This document shows positions 1-9,592 of a DNA stretch of 64,000 nt, in pieces; position 1 is the first letter of the stretch; each line of letters starts with the position of its first letter. The stretch comes from Aeromonas veronii bv. veronii (lineage in GTDB: Bacteria; Pseudomonadota; Gammaproteobacteria; Enterobacterales; Aeromonadaceae), in contig NZ_CDDK01000028.1 of the NCBI RefSeq assembly GCF_000820225.1, positions 62,001-126,000 of the forward strand. The letters are read 5' to 3'. Under the pieces are notes generated by a model, which was not told the origin of the DNA, searched no databases, and worked only from the letters and a program-made list of their open reading frames with translations. The position numbers and the translations under genes were made by a program.

Positions 1-129
1 CCCCGCGACGATCTGCTCGATGATCTCGAGCTGACCCGGCCGAAACTGCTGATAGCCGAAGACCGCCTGCAGCAGGGCAAGCGGACTCTCTGGCTGAGGA
101 TCTGGCAGGGTTTCGGCAATCGCGGTCAT
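1..129 (-). CDS. recQ: ATP-dependent DNA helicase RecQ, N-terminal fragment
   Basis: The gene runs off the left edge; only the first 43 codons are present, starting at the ATG whose complement is at 127-129. The translation contains FGYQQFRPGQLEIIEQIVAG, which closely matches the start of RecQ, including the Q-motif region FRPGQ that precedes the helicase Walker A motif. RecQ is a 3'-5' superfamily 2 helicase used in recombination and replication-fork repair. A purine-rich ribosome site (AAAGGAGAGCCC) lies just before the ATG. The divergent neighbour is a yigI homologue, and in E. coli yigI, pldA and recQ are also close together, which supports the call. The helicase core and HRDC domain are outside the window. 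Confidence 0.9.
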   Translation of the reverse strand, partial: MTAIAETLPDPQPESPLALLQAVFGYQQFRPGQLEIIEQIVAG

Positions 130-262
130 GGGCTCTCCTTTGGGGTCGCCATTCTAAAGCAGCCGCCGCCCACAATAAACCTGCCATTGCGACTGTTAAG
201 GAACTGTTGCAGACTGGCTGGAGTTTTTACTCGGCTTTGATGACAAGGATTGGGATCAGAGA

Positions 263-727
263 ATGAAACAGATGCTCAAGAAGATGGCGCTCAGTGGCAT
301 TGCCAACCTGTTTGCCGAGAAGATGCCGTTCAACAAGCTGATCGGCATGCAGGTGACCCACTACGACTTCGACAAGGTGGAACTGCGCATCAAGATGGAC
401 GAGAAGCTAATCGGCAACCCCTTCCACAACATCCTGCACGGCGGTGTCACCGCCACGCTGCTGGATGTGGCGGGCGGCATGATCGTCGCCGCCTCCTGCA
501 TCGACGAGCTGGAGGAGTTCTCCCCCAGCTATCTCAAGGAGCGCTTCGCTCGCCTCGGCACCATAGATCTGCGGGTGGATTACCTGCGCCCGGGACGCGG
601 CAACGAGTTTATCGCCACCGCCCACATAATCCGGGCTGGCAGCAAGGTGGCCGTCGCCCGGATGGAGCTGCACAACGAAGAGGGCACCCACATCGCCTTC
701 GGCACTGGTACCTATCTGGTGGGTTGA
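263..727 (+). CDS. yigI: Hotdog-fold thioesterase family protein YigI
   Basis: This 154-residue protein belongs to the PaaI/YigI branch of hotdog-fold acyl-CoA thioesterases. The typical HGG motif is at residues 59-61, in LHGGVTATLLDVAGG, and the block TIDLRVDYLRPG at about 100-111 is nearly identical to E. coli YigI as remembered. The family hydrolyses acyl-CoA thioesters in the cytoplasm. E. coli YigI has been linked to medium- and long-chain acyl-CoA, but the substrate here is not shown by the sequence. It is divergent from recQ with about 130 bp between them. An overlapping longer frame at 250-744 has no family match and is a shadow. Confidence 0.85.
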   Translation: MKQMLKKMALSGIANLFAEKMPFNKLIGMQVTHYDFDKVELRIKMDEKLIGNPFHNILHGGVTATLLDVAGGMIVAASCIDELEEFSPSYLKERFARLGTIDLRVDYLRPGRGNEFIATAHIIRAGSKVAVARMELHNEEGTHIAFGTGTYLVG

Positions 728-851
728 ACCAAGTTAGTGCATAAAAACCACGCGGCTAATCTACTTTTAATCATTAGATTCCTTACCCCCTCTGGCCGAA
801 CAAGGTCCATACTGATAGTCGGGATTGTGTGCAGAGGGAGGATTGCAGGCG

Positions 852-1379
852 ATGAGTGCGAAGCTGGCCATCAAACCATCCAGAGCCTTGTTGACACAGC
901 TCGAGTCCATGCTCGACGAGGTGCAGACACCCGAGTGTCGCCACTGGTTGGAACAGGAGCTTGAGGGGTATTCTCTCTCCTCACCCCTGCCTTGGTATCG
1001 CATCGTCCCCTGTCGGCAACGCGGTCACTTTCTGGACCTGAAGACGGGAAAATATTTGACCTGTCACATCAACAGTCAAACGCTAAGCCAACGCGATCTG
1101 GCCCAAATTCAGTTCATTTATGCCCGTGAACCCGCCGCCCACTATTTGCTGCAACGCAATTCCGGTATTGAACCCTGGCCAGAACAGCTGCTGGAAGATT
1201 ATCAGGAGCAGTTGATCCCCGGCCATTTATGCCTGCAAGCTTGGCATGAGCCCGTGATTTCATTACGTGCACAACTGATGGAGGGAATAGAACATTTCAT
1301 TAGTGAGTACCCCAAGCACGCGGCCTTGCTGCCTCAACACAGTTTCAAGGCTTTGCGGCATCAGCACTGGCATATCTGA
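852..1379 (+). CDS. Orphan protein with AbiTii-like N-terminal domain
   Basis: A 175-residue cytoplasmic protein with no signal peptide or membrane segment. The chosen ATG at 852 follows GGGAGG at 834-839; an in-frame upstream start at 825 has no such site. Residues 10-60 resemble the AbiTii domain: an alpha-helical start, then WLEQELEGY (32-40), LPWYR (46-50) and a GHFLDL strand. AbiTii-type domains occur in proteins tied to abortive infection and toxin-like systems. The C-terminal two thirds matches nothing I recognise. There is no partner gene beside it: yigI lies upstream and a tRNA-Pro gene in the opposite direction downstream. GC is about 51% in a counted 120-base stretch (1141-1260), lower than its neighbours, which hints at transfer. 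The domain call is from memory of the pattern. Confidence 0.5.
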   Translation: MSAKLAIKPSRALLTQLESMLDEVQTPECRHWLEQELEGYSLSSPLPWYRIVPCRQRGHFLDLKTGKYLTCHINSQTLSQRDLAQIQFIYAREPAAHYLLQRNSGIEPWPEQLLEDYQEQLIPGHLCLQAWHEPVISLRAQLMEGIEHFISEYPKHAALLPQHSFKALRHQHWHI

Positions 1380-1475
1380 GTAAGCGCCTGGCGCGCAAGG
1401 AGGGCACCATAGACAAGACCCATAGCGAGATTGCCACAATCTAGAGTGCCGGAGTCAGGATCAGACTCCACCGAT

Positions 1476-1499
1476 GGGCCACCGAGCGGTGGCCCTTTT
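1476..1499 (+). terminator. Intrinsic terminator after the AbiTii-like gene
   Basis: An 8-bp perfect stem GGGCCACC/GGTGGCCC (1476-1483 with 1488-1495) has a GAGC loop and is followed by TTTT. It lies about 100 bp after the stop at 1379 and is the first terminator downstream of that gene. Confidence 0.75.
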
Positions 1500-1603
1500 A
1501 ATGTCTGTGGGCTTGCTTCGACCCTGCATACATCAAGTCAGATCACTTGGCCAGGTAACAGGTCAGCAGCTAATGAAAAACCTAGTAACTGGAAGGAAAA
1601 TGC

Positions 1604-1632
1604 AAAAAGGCCGCTCTATTGAGCGGCCTTTT
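1604..1632 (-). terminator. Terminator of the tRNA-Pro gene
   Basis: The stem GGCCGCTC/GAGCGGCC (1609-1616 with 1621-1628), loop TATT, is flanked by five A on the left and four T on the right, so it can work in both directions. It begins seven bases beyond the 3' end of the minus-strand tRNA gene, the usual place for a tRNA terminator. Confidence 0.8.
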
Positions 1633-1638
1633 CAAATT

Positions 1639-1715
<77 letters not shown>

Positions 1716-1731
1716 ATGTCTGCGGGACGGG

Positions 1732-1760
1732 AATTTACCGAAAGCCCCGACCTGACACAA
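1732..1760 (-). promoter_or_regulatory. Predicted sigma70 promoter of tRNA-Pro
   Basis: On the minus strand TTGTGT (1760-1755), a 17-bp spacer and TAAATT (1737-1732) fit -35 and -10 elements. They are followed by the GC-rich stretch CCCGTCCCG, typical of the discriminator of stringently controlled stable-RNA promoters. The tRNA 5' end is 17 bp further on. Confidence 0.55.
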
Positions 1761-1870
1761 GCCTTTTTTGCATTTTGCAGGAAAAAAAGTGCTGCTCGCT
1801 CAACTATTCAGCACTCTTTTCATCCGTTTACCGAGCAGCAGCCAGCTGGTGACATTCCGGCAACCGGCCG

Positions 1871-2575
1871 TCAGGCCAGGCGCAGGGATGCTGGTCCCAG
1901 CAGACGGCGCTGCCAGTCAGCCACAGTGCCATGCTCCAGCCAGTCGGCTGCATGCTGGCGCCAGTTGGGGGAAAGGGCCGGATTCTCCAGCAACATCAGC
2001 AGATCCGCTTCATTGCGCACCTGATTGAACAGGATATCCGCCGTGCGCTTCACCGTCAGTTCGGGATAGGGTCTGTCTACCGGCTCCATGGCCGACTCCG
2101 GCGACACAATCCCCTCCTCCAGCACCCGCAGCAGCCAGCCACAACGGCCATTCAGTTGCATCACCTGCGACATCTGGCCATAGCCAAAGCGCTGGTTGAG
2201 CTTGAAACAGGGGGATCTCGGCTGGCTGATCTGGATCAGCGCCTCGCCGAGTCGATAGACATCGCCAATGCAGGCTTGCACCTCGGTCAGCCCGATACCG
2301 GAGAGGTTCTCGCCAAAGGCGGCAGGTTGCCAGGATGTACGTGGCGCTGGCAAGCCCAGCGCGGTTTGCCAGGTCTGCCACCAGAGATAGTGATCGGCAG
2401 GATAGTAGTGGAGCGCCCGATCCGGGCCACCGTGGTGGTGCAGGTCACACTGCTCATCCCCTTCCAGACCGGCAAAGGTACAGCGAACTGGTGCAGAGAT
2501 CGGTTGCTTGTGAATGGCACTGGTGAGGCCCGGCACCAGCTCGGTGCCACGACCGCTAAAAAGGGAGATCCGCAT
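1871..2575 (-). CDS. yiiM: MOSC-domain protein YiiM
   Basis: A 234-residue YiiM-type protein: an N-terminal MOSC domain and a C-terminal helical YiiM tail. MOSC proteins bind molybdenum cofactor through a conserved cysteine. In E. coli YiiM takes part in detoxifying N-hydroxylated base analogues such as 6-hydroxylaminopurine. Visible family marks are GLEGDEQCDLHHHGGPDRA near residues 36-54 and the probable cofactor-binding Cys in SQPRSPCFKLN near residue 123. The ATG at 2575 is preferred: GGAGG sits six bases before it, while the same GGAGG directly abuts the alternative ATG at 2581. It starts 45 bp after the stop of potI in the same direction with no terminator between, so it may be read with the polyamine operon. 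Confidence 0.85.
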   Translation of the reverse strand: MRISLFSGRGTELVPGLTSAIHKQPISAPVRCTFAGLEGDEQCDLHHHGGPDRALHYYPADHYLWWQTWQTALGLPAPRTSWQPAAFGENLSGIGLTEVQACIGDVYRLGEALIQISQPRSPCFKLNQRFGYGQMSQVMQLNGRCGWLLRVLEEGIVSPESAMEPVDRPYPELTVKRTADILFNQVRNEADLLMLLENPALSPNWRQHAADWLEHGTVADWQRRLLGPASLRLA

Positions 2576-2620
2576 ACTCATCCTCCAGGTTGACGAGAGT
2601 AGGCGGATCTTATCATGCCG

Positions 2621-3466
2621 TCAGACCACGGCCTGCATCTGGGTGGTCATGGCGATCTCGGCACGACGGCGCTTCTCCGCCCTGGCCATCAGATACCAGC
2701 TGCCGAAGGTAAAGAGCGATACCGACAGCAGGATCAGGCTGGCCACCGCGTTGATCTCGGGTTTCACCCCGAGCCGCACCGCCGAGAAGACCTCCATCGG
2801 CAAGGTGGTCGAGCCCGGGCCGGAGACGAAGCTCGCCAGCACCAGATCATCCAGCGACAGGGCGAACGACATCATGCCGCCTGCCGCCAGCGAGGGGGCG
2901 ATCATCGGGATAGTGATCAGGAAGAACACCTTCCACGGCTTGGCGCCAAGATCCATCGCCGCCTCCTCGATGGAGAGATCCAGCTCCCGCAACCGCGCCG
3001 ACACCACGATCGCCACGTAGGCGGTACAGAAGGTGGTGTGGGCGATCCAGATGGTCAGCATGCCCCGCTCGGCGGGCCAGCCCACCAGCTGGGCCATGGC
3101 CACGAACAGCAGCAACAGCGACAGACCGGTGATCACCTCGGGCATCACCAGCGGCGCCGTCACCATGCCGCCGAACAGGGTGCGACCACGGAAGTGGGGA
3201 ATACGGGTCAGCACGAAGGCCGCCACCGTCCCCAGCGCCACCGCGGCGATCGCGGTGTAAAAAGCGATCTCCAGCGAGCGGAACACAGATCCGATCAGCT
3301 GCTTGTTGTCGAGCAGGCCGAAATACCACTTGAGCGACCAGCCACCCCACACCGTCACCAGCTTGGAGGCGTTGAAGGAGTAGATCACCATGATGATCAT
3401 GGGCAGGTAGATAAACAGCAGCCCCAGCCAGAGCATCAGTTTGGCAAAACCGAAACGCTTCATCAT
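2621..3466 (-). CDS. potI: Putrescine ABC transporter permease PotI
   Basis: A 281-residue inner-membrane permease with about six hydrophobic segments. The cytoplasmic loop EEAAMDLGAKPWKVFFLITIP is the EAA motif that contacts the ATPase. It is one half of the PotH-PotI channel of the PotFGHI putrescine importer. The start overlaps the stop of potH by four bases (ATGA), which implies translational coupling. Length and order (F, G, H, I) match E. coli potFGHI. Confidence 0.93.
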   Translation of the reverse strand: MMKRFGFAKLMLWLGLLFIYLPMIIMVIYSFNASKLVTVWGGWSLKWYFGLLDNKQLIGSVFRSLEIAFYTAIAAVALGTVAAFVLTRIPHFRGRTLFGGMVTAPLVMPEVITGLSLLLLFVAMAQLVGWPAERGMLTIWIAHTTFCTAYVAIVVSARLRELDLSIEEAAMDLGAKPWKVFFLITIPMIAPSLAAGGMMSFALSLDDLVLASFVSGPGSTTLPMEVFSAVRLGVKPEINAVASLILLSVSLFTFGSWYLMARAEKRRRAEIAMTTQMQAVV

Positions 3467-4368
3467 GCCTTGCCCTCCAGCTCTTTGGCCTGGTTACGGT
3501 TGAAGAGGATGATCGGAATGATCAGCACCGCCAGCATCACTACCGCCAGCGCAGAGGCAACCGGCCAGTCGCGGTTGTTGAAGAACTCCTGCCACAGCAC
3601 CTTGCCGATCATCAGGGTCTCCGGGCCGCCCAGCATTTCCGGAATAACGAACTCCCCCACCACCGGAATGAACACCAGCATGCAGCCGGCGATAATGCCG
3701 TTCTTGGAGAGCGGTACCGTGATCTGCCAGAACCGGGTCAGGTTGCGGGCCCCCAGATCGGAAGCAGCCTCCAGCAGGCTCTGATCGTGTTTGACCAGAT
3801 TGGCGTAGAGCGGCAGCACCATGAAGGGCAAGTAGGAGTAAACGATGCCGATATAGACCGCCAGGTTGGTGTTGAGGATCTGCAGCGGCTCGTCGATCAC
3901 CCCGATCCCCAGCAAAACGCTGTTGAGCAGTCCGTTGTTGCTGAGGATCCCCATCCACGCATAGACCCGAATCAAAATCGCGGTCCAGGTCGGCATCATG
4001 ATCAGCAGCAGCAGAACGGTCTGGGTCTCCTTGTTAGCCCGAGCGATGGAGTAGGCCATCGGATAGCCAATCAGCAGGCAGAGCAAAGTGCTGACGAAGG
4101 CCATCTTGAGGGAGCCCAGATAGGCCGCGATATAGAGCTCATCCTCCTGCAGCAGCAGGTAGTTGCCCATGTTGAGCAGGATGGTGAGCTGATTGTCGGC
4201 CCAGCTCACCACGTCGGTGTAGGGCGGGATCGCCACATCCGCTTCCGCAAAACTGATCTTCACCACGATGACGAAGGGCAGCAGGAAGAAGAGGAACAGC
4301 CAGAAGAAGGGGATGCCAATCACCAGTCGGCGCCCCCCGACCCGCTTCAGTCGTTGCAAGAACTTCAT
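3463..4368 (-). CDS. potH: Putrescine ABC transporter permease PotH
   Basis: A 301-residue membrane permease. It has an N-terminal membrane segment near residues 18-40 (GIPFFWLFLFFLLPFVIVV), further helices, and the EAA-type loop LLEAASDLGARNLTRFWQITVP. The partner is PotI; both bind the PotG ATPase. It overlaps both neighbours by four bases, so potG, potH and potI form one tightly coupled unit. Specificity for putrescine over spermidine is inferred from the potF-type binding proteins upstream. Confidence 0.93.
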   Translation of the reverse strand: MKFLQRLKRVGGRRLVIGIPFFWLFLFFLLPFVIVVKISFAEADVAIPPYTDVVSWADNQLTILLNMGNYLLLQEDELYIAAYLGSLKMAFVSTLLCLLIGYPMAYSIARANKETQTVLLLLIMMPTWTAILIRVYAWMGILSNNGLLNSVLLGIGVIDEPLQILNTNLAVYIGIVYSYLPFMVLPLYANLVKHDQSLLEAASDLGARNLTRFWQITVPLSKNGIIAGCMLVFIPVVGEFVIPEMLGGPETLMIGKVLWQEFFNNRDWPVASALAVVMLAVLIIPIILFNRNQAKELEGKA

Positions 4369-5519
4369 GATTGCAGCACCACGCCGCTGTCATCTTCCCA
4401 GTAGAGGAACACCTGGTCATCCCAGGTTGGCCGCTTGCCGTGGCGTTCGGCATTGGCGATGAAAGCCTGAACGATTTTGCCCGAGGGCAGCTGGATGTGA
4501 TAAACCGAGTGACCGCCCAGATAAGCGATGTCATAGACCTCACCCTTGGTCCAGTTGAAGTCCGGGTGCTCGATCTCCTCCGGCTTTTGCAGACTCATCA
4601 GCAGTTTTTCCGGCCGCAGGGCGTAGGTCACCTTCTTGTTTTCGGCGCGGGAGCTGATGCCGTGGCCCACATAGATGGGTTGCTCCAGATCGGCGCAGGC
4701 GATGGTGGCGTGGTCCTGCTCATCCTCCACCAGCAGGCCGTCAAACAGGTTGACGTTGCCGATGAACTCGCACACCAGCCGACTGGCCGGAGTCTCGTAG
4801 ATATCCATCGGGCTGCCGATCTGCTCGATGCAGCCGAGGTGCATGATGGCGATCCGCTCCGCCATAGTCATGGCCTCTTCCTGATCGTGGGTCACCATGA
4901 CGCAGGTAACCCCGACCCGCTCGATGATCTCAACCAGCTCCAGCTGCATCTTGGAACGCAGCTTCTTGTCGAGCGCCCCCATGGGTTCATCCAGCAGCAA
5001 CAGTTTGGGACGCTTGGCCAGGGAACGAGCCAACGCCACCCGCTGGCGCTGGCCACCGGAGAGCTGATGCGGTTTGCGACGGGCATACTGGGTCATCTGC
5101 ACCAGCTTGAGCATCTCCTCCACCCGGGCATCGATCTCGGCCTTGGGCAGGCCATCCTGCTTGAGGCCAAAGGCGATGTTCTGGGCCACCGTCATATGGG
5201 GGAACAGGGCGTAGGACTGGAACATCATGTTGATGGGGCGTTCATAGGGGGGCATGTCGGTGATGTCGACCCCGTCGAGGAACAGCCGCCCCTCGGTCGG
5301 GCGCTCGAAACCGGCCAGCATCCGCAGCAGGGTCGATTTGCCGGAACCGGACCCGCCGAGCAGGGCGAAAATCTCCCCCTTGTGAATATTGAGAGATACG
5401 TTATCGACCGCCAGCGTTTCGTCGAACTGCTTGCTTACCCGATCAATTTTCACCAGCACTTCTTTGCGCTGCTGACTGCCCTCGAGGGCTTTCTTGTAGG
5501 CACTGGAGGCTATCGCCAT
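4365..5519 (-). CDS. potG: Putrescine ABC transporter ATPase PotG
   Basis: A 384-residue ABC ATPase that powers uptake through PotH-PotI. Walker A GGSGSGKST begins near residue 55, the signature LSGGQ is at 153-157, and Walker B LLLLDEP is near 173-179. A C-terminal regulatory TOBE-type domain follows from about residue 270. The start is the ATG at 5519, with GGGGAG seven bases upstream; a longer frame would begin with TTG at 5534 without a ribosome site. It follows the first potF-like gene by 78 bp. In E. coli PotG is 377 residues. Confidence 0.93.
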   Translation of the reverse strand: MAIASSAYKKALEGSQQRKEVLVKIDRVSKQFDETLAVDNVSLNIHKGEIFALLGGSGSGKSTLLRMLAGFERPTEGRLFLDGVDITDMPPYERPINMMFQSYALFPHMTVAQNIAFGLKQDGLPKAEIDARVEEMLKLVQMTQYARRKPHQLSGGQRQRVALARSLAKRPKLLLLDEPMGALDKKLRSKMQLELVEIIERVGVTCVMVTHDQEEAMTMAERIAIMHLGCIEQIGSPMDIYETPASRLVCEFIGNVNLFDGLLVEDEQDHATIACADLEQPIYVGHGISSRAENKKVTYALRPEKLLMSLQKPEEIEHPDFNWTKGEVYDIAYLGGHSVYHIQLPSGKIVQAFIANAERHGKRPTWDDQVFLYWEDDSGVVLQS

Positions 5520-5597
5520 TACCAAACTCCCCAACGTGATACCAGCCTTGCGGCCGATCCATAAAAGCGATTTGGCGCCCCCGAACGGGCACCAAGG

Positions 5598-6701
<1,104 letters not shown>

Positions 6702-6761
6702 TCAGTGGTTGACCGTCTGCGCATCCATTCGCGCGGCCCATCCGGATGGATGGCATCACTA

Positions 6762-6791
6762 CCCTCCCGGCCGAACTGCGGACCGGGAGGG
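6762..6791 (-). other. GC-rich intercistronic hairpin between the two potF copies
   Basis: Perfect 9-bp arms CCCTCCCGG (6762-6770) and CCGGGAGGG (6783-6791) have a 12-base loop and no T-run on the minus strand. It begins 12 bases after the stop of the first binding-protein gene. It is better read as an mRNA-stabilising or partly terminating element than as a full terminator. Confidence 0.6.
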
Positions 6792-6802
6792 GCACTCGTT
6801 AC

Positions 6803-7912
<1,110 letters not shown>

Positions 7913-7953
7913 CTAAGCAAATTGTATGCGCATACCAACCTGCCCGACCCACC

Positions 7954-9315
7954 TCAACCTTTCAGCTTTGCGGCTGTCAGATCCAGACTGCGCCTGGCCA
8001 GATCGACCAATTCATCAACCTGTTCCTCGGTGATCACCAAGGGGGGCGATATGATCATGGTATCGCCTACCGCCCTCATCACCAAGCCATTGTTAAAGCA
8101 GAACTCCCGGCAAGTCATCCCCGCATTTGCCTGAGCCGGGAAACGCCGGTTGGTCTGCTTGTCCTCAACGATTTCCAGCGCGGCGACCAATCCTTTGCCA
8201 CGGGTTTCTCCCACCAGCGGATGATCGGCCAGCTCCGCCCAGCGGCGCTGCAAATAGGGGCCGATAGTATCATGCACTCGCTTAACTATGCTCTCTTTCT
8301 GCATAAGCTGGATATTGGCCACCGCCACGGCGCAAGAGACCGGATGGCCCGAGTAGGTGAAGCCGTGGTTGAACTCGCCCCCCTCCTCCACCAGCCCCTT
8401 GGCAACCCGGTCACTGACCATCACTGCGCCGAGCGGCAGATAACCGGAGGTGATCCCCTTGGCCAGACACATCAGGTCCGGCTTGATGCCAAACCCTTCG
8501 CTGGCAAACCAGTGGCCGGTGCGGCCAAAGCCGCAGATCACCTCGTCGGCGATGAGCAGGATGCCGTAGTGATCGCAGATACGCTGGATCTCCGGCCAGT
8601 AGCTGTCGGGCGGAATGATGACGCCACCCGCCCCCTGGATCGGCTCGCCGATAAAGGCAGCCACCTTGTCCACCCCCAGCTCCAGAATCTTCTGCTCCAG
8701 CTGACGGGCCCGCTCCAGCCCGAACTCGTGGGCACTCATCCCCTGCCCCTCACCGAAGTGGTAGGGCTGATCGATGTGCACTATGCCGGGAATGGGCAGG
8801 CCGCCCTGGGCATGCATCCCCTTCATGCCACCCAGACTCGCCCCCGCCACGGTGGAGCCGTGATAGGCGTTATGGCGACTGATGATCACCTGTTTATCAG
8901 GCAGCCCCTTGCTGGCCCAGTAGTGGCGCACCATCCGCAGCACGGTGTCGTTGCACTCGGAGCCGGAGCCAGTAAAGAAGACGTGGTTGAGATGGGCTGG
9001 CGTCACCTCGGCCAGCAGGGTCGCCAGCTCGATCACCGGCGGGTGAGCAGTCTGGAAGAAGAGGTTGTAGTAGGGCAACTGCTGCATTTGACGGGTAGCG
9101 GCATCCACCAGCTCCTGGCGGCCATAGCCCATATTGACGCACCACAGGCCCGCCATGCCGTCGAGAATGCGTTTTCCCTCGGAGTCTTCCAGATAGACGC
9201 CGCTGGCTTTGGTAATGATGCGCGAGCCCTTCTTGTTCAGGGCCTGAAAGTCGGTAAAGGGGTGCAGGTGGTGGCTGGCATCCAGCTGTTGCCACTCACG
9301 GGTTGTCTGCTGCAT
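7954..9315 (-). CDS. spuC: Putrescine-pyruvate type aminotransferase (SpuC-like)
   Basis: A 453-residue class III, PLP-dependent aminotransferase. The PLP lysine is K286 in LMCLAKGITSGYLPLG and the conserved Asp is D257 in LLIADEVICGFGRTG; GSGSECNDT and HNAYHGST are further family blocks. The sequence closely resembles SpuC of Pseudomonas, which moves the amino group of putrescine or other diamines to pyruvate, giving 4-aminobutanal. Context supports this: a gamma-glutamyl-polyamine-synthetase-like gene is upstream and putrescine transport genes are downstream. The leader and first codons lie inside an imperfect tandem duplication (9302-9503). Confidence 0.87.
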   Translation of the reverse strand: MQQTTREWQQLDASHHLHPFTDFQALNKKGSRIITKASGVYLEDSEGKRILDGMAGLWCVNMGYGRQELVDAATRQMQQLPYYNLFFQTAHPPVIELATLLAEVTPAHLNHVFFTGSGSECNDTVLRMVRHYWASKGLPDKQVIISRHNAYHGSTVAGASLGGMKGMHAQGGLPIPGIVHIDQPYHFGEGQGMSAHEFGLERARQLEQKILELGVDKVAAFIGEPIQGAGGVIIPPDSYWPEIQRICDHYGILLIADEVICGFGRTGHWFASEGFGIKPDLMCLAKGITSGYLPLGAVMVSDRVAKGLVEEGGEFNHGFTYSGHPVSCAVAVANIQLMQKESIVKRVHDTIGPYLQRRWAELADHPLVGETRGKGLVAALEIVEDKQTNRRFPAQANAGMTCREFCFNNGLVMRAVGDTMIISPPLVITEEQVDELVDLARRSLDLTAAKLKG

Positions 9316-9503
9316 TTGTTGCTCCTCGGTTCCTTCGATTTAGCAATATTCAGTCGTCAAATAGTCAGGTGAGTCGGCACGTTCGCAGCCACAGTCACTC
9401 ACGTCCTGTCTGCTGCATTCGTTACTCCCCTGCGCCTTCGATTTGGCAAGATTCAATCGTTAATCAATCCAGGTCGCAGCGCTCTTTCGGCCACAACCAC
9501 TCA
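9302..9503 (-). repeat. 103-bp imperfect tandem duplication of the spuC leader and start
   Basis: Two copies about 103 bp apart (about 9302-9400 and 9405-9503) align over about 97 bases with roughly three quarters identity and one small gap. Each copy, on the minus strand, ends in a purine-rich ribosome site and ATGCAGCAGACA, the first codons of spuC. Short homology GTGAGTG occurs at the outer junction, at the join between copies and in codons 6-8 of spuC, a likely source of the duplication. Confidence 0.85.
9395..9418 (-). other. Seven-codon upstream ORF, relic or leader of spuC start
   Basis: In the upstream copy of the duplication the start codon is kept: ATG at 9418, preceded by AGGGGAG seven bases before. 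It encodes MQQTGRE and stops at TGA (9397-9395); the real spuC begins MQQTTREW. With a ribosome site and start codon intact, ribosomes could load about 100 bases upstream of spuC. Whether it is translated is unknown. Confidence 0.5.
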
Positions 9504-9523
9504 CAGGTGGCTGACGCCACCTG
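9504..9523. other. Perfect 8-bp hairpin upstream of the duplicated leader
   Basis: CAGGTGGC (9504-9511), loop TGAC, GCCACCTG (9516-9523). It abuts the upstream duplication copy and lies in the puuA-spuC intercistronic region. No T-run follows on either strand. Confidence 0.55.
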
Positions 9524-9555
9524 ACTCGCGTTCCGGTCTCTTCGATACAGGGACC

Positions 9556-9579
9556 GGGGAGGCCGACTCCGGCCTCCCC
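9556..9579 (-). other. Strong GC hairpin after the glutamine-synthetase-like gene
   Basis: A perfect 10-bp stem GGGGAGGCCG/CGGCCTCCCC with an ACTC loop begins 13 bases after the stop of the upstream gene on the minus strand. No T-tract follows, so it is probably an mRNA 3'-end stabiliser or a leaky terminator between the two catabolic genes. Confidence 0.6.
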
Positions 9580-9592
9580 GTTACAGGGGGGA

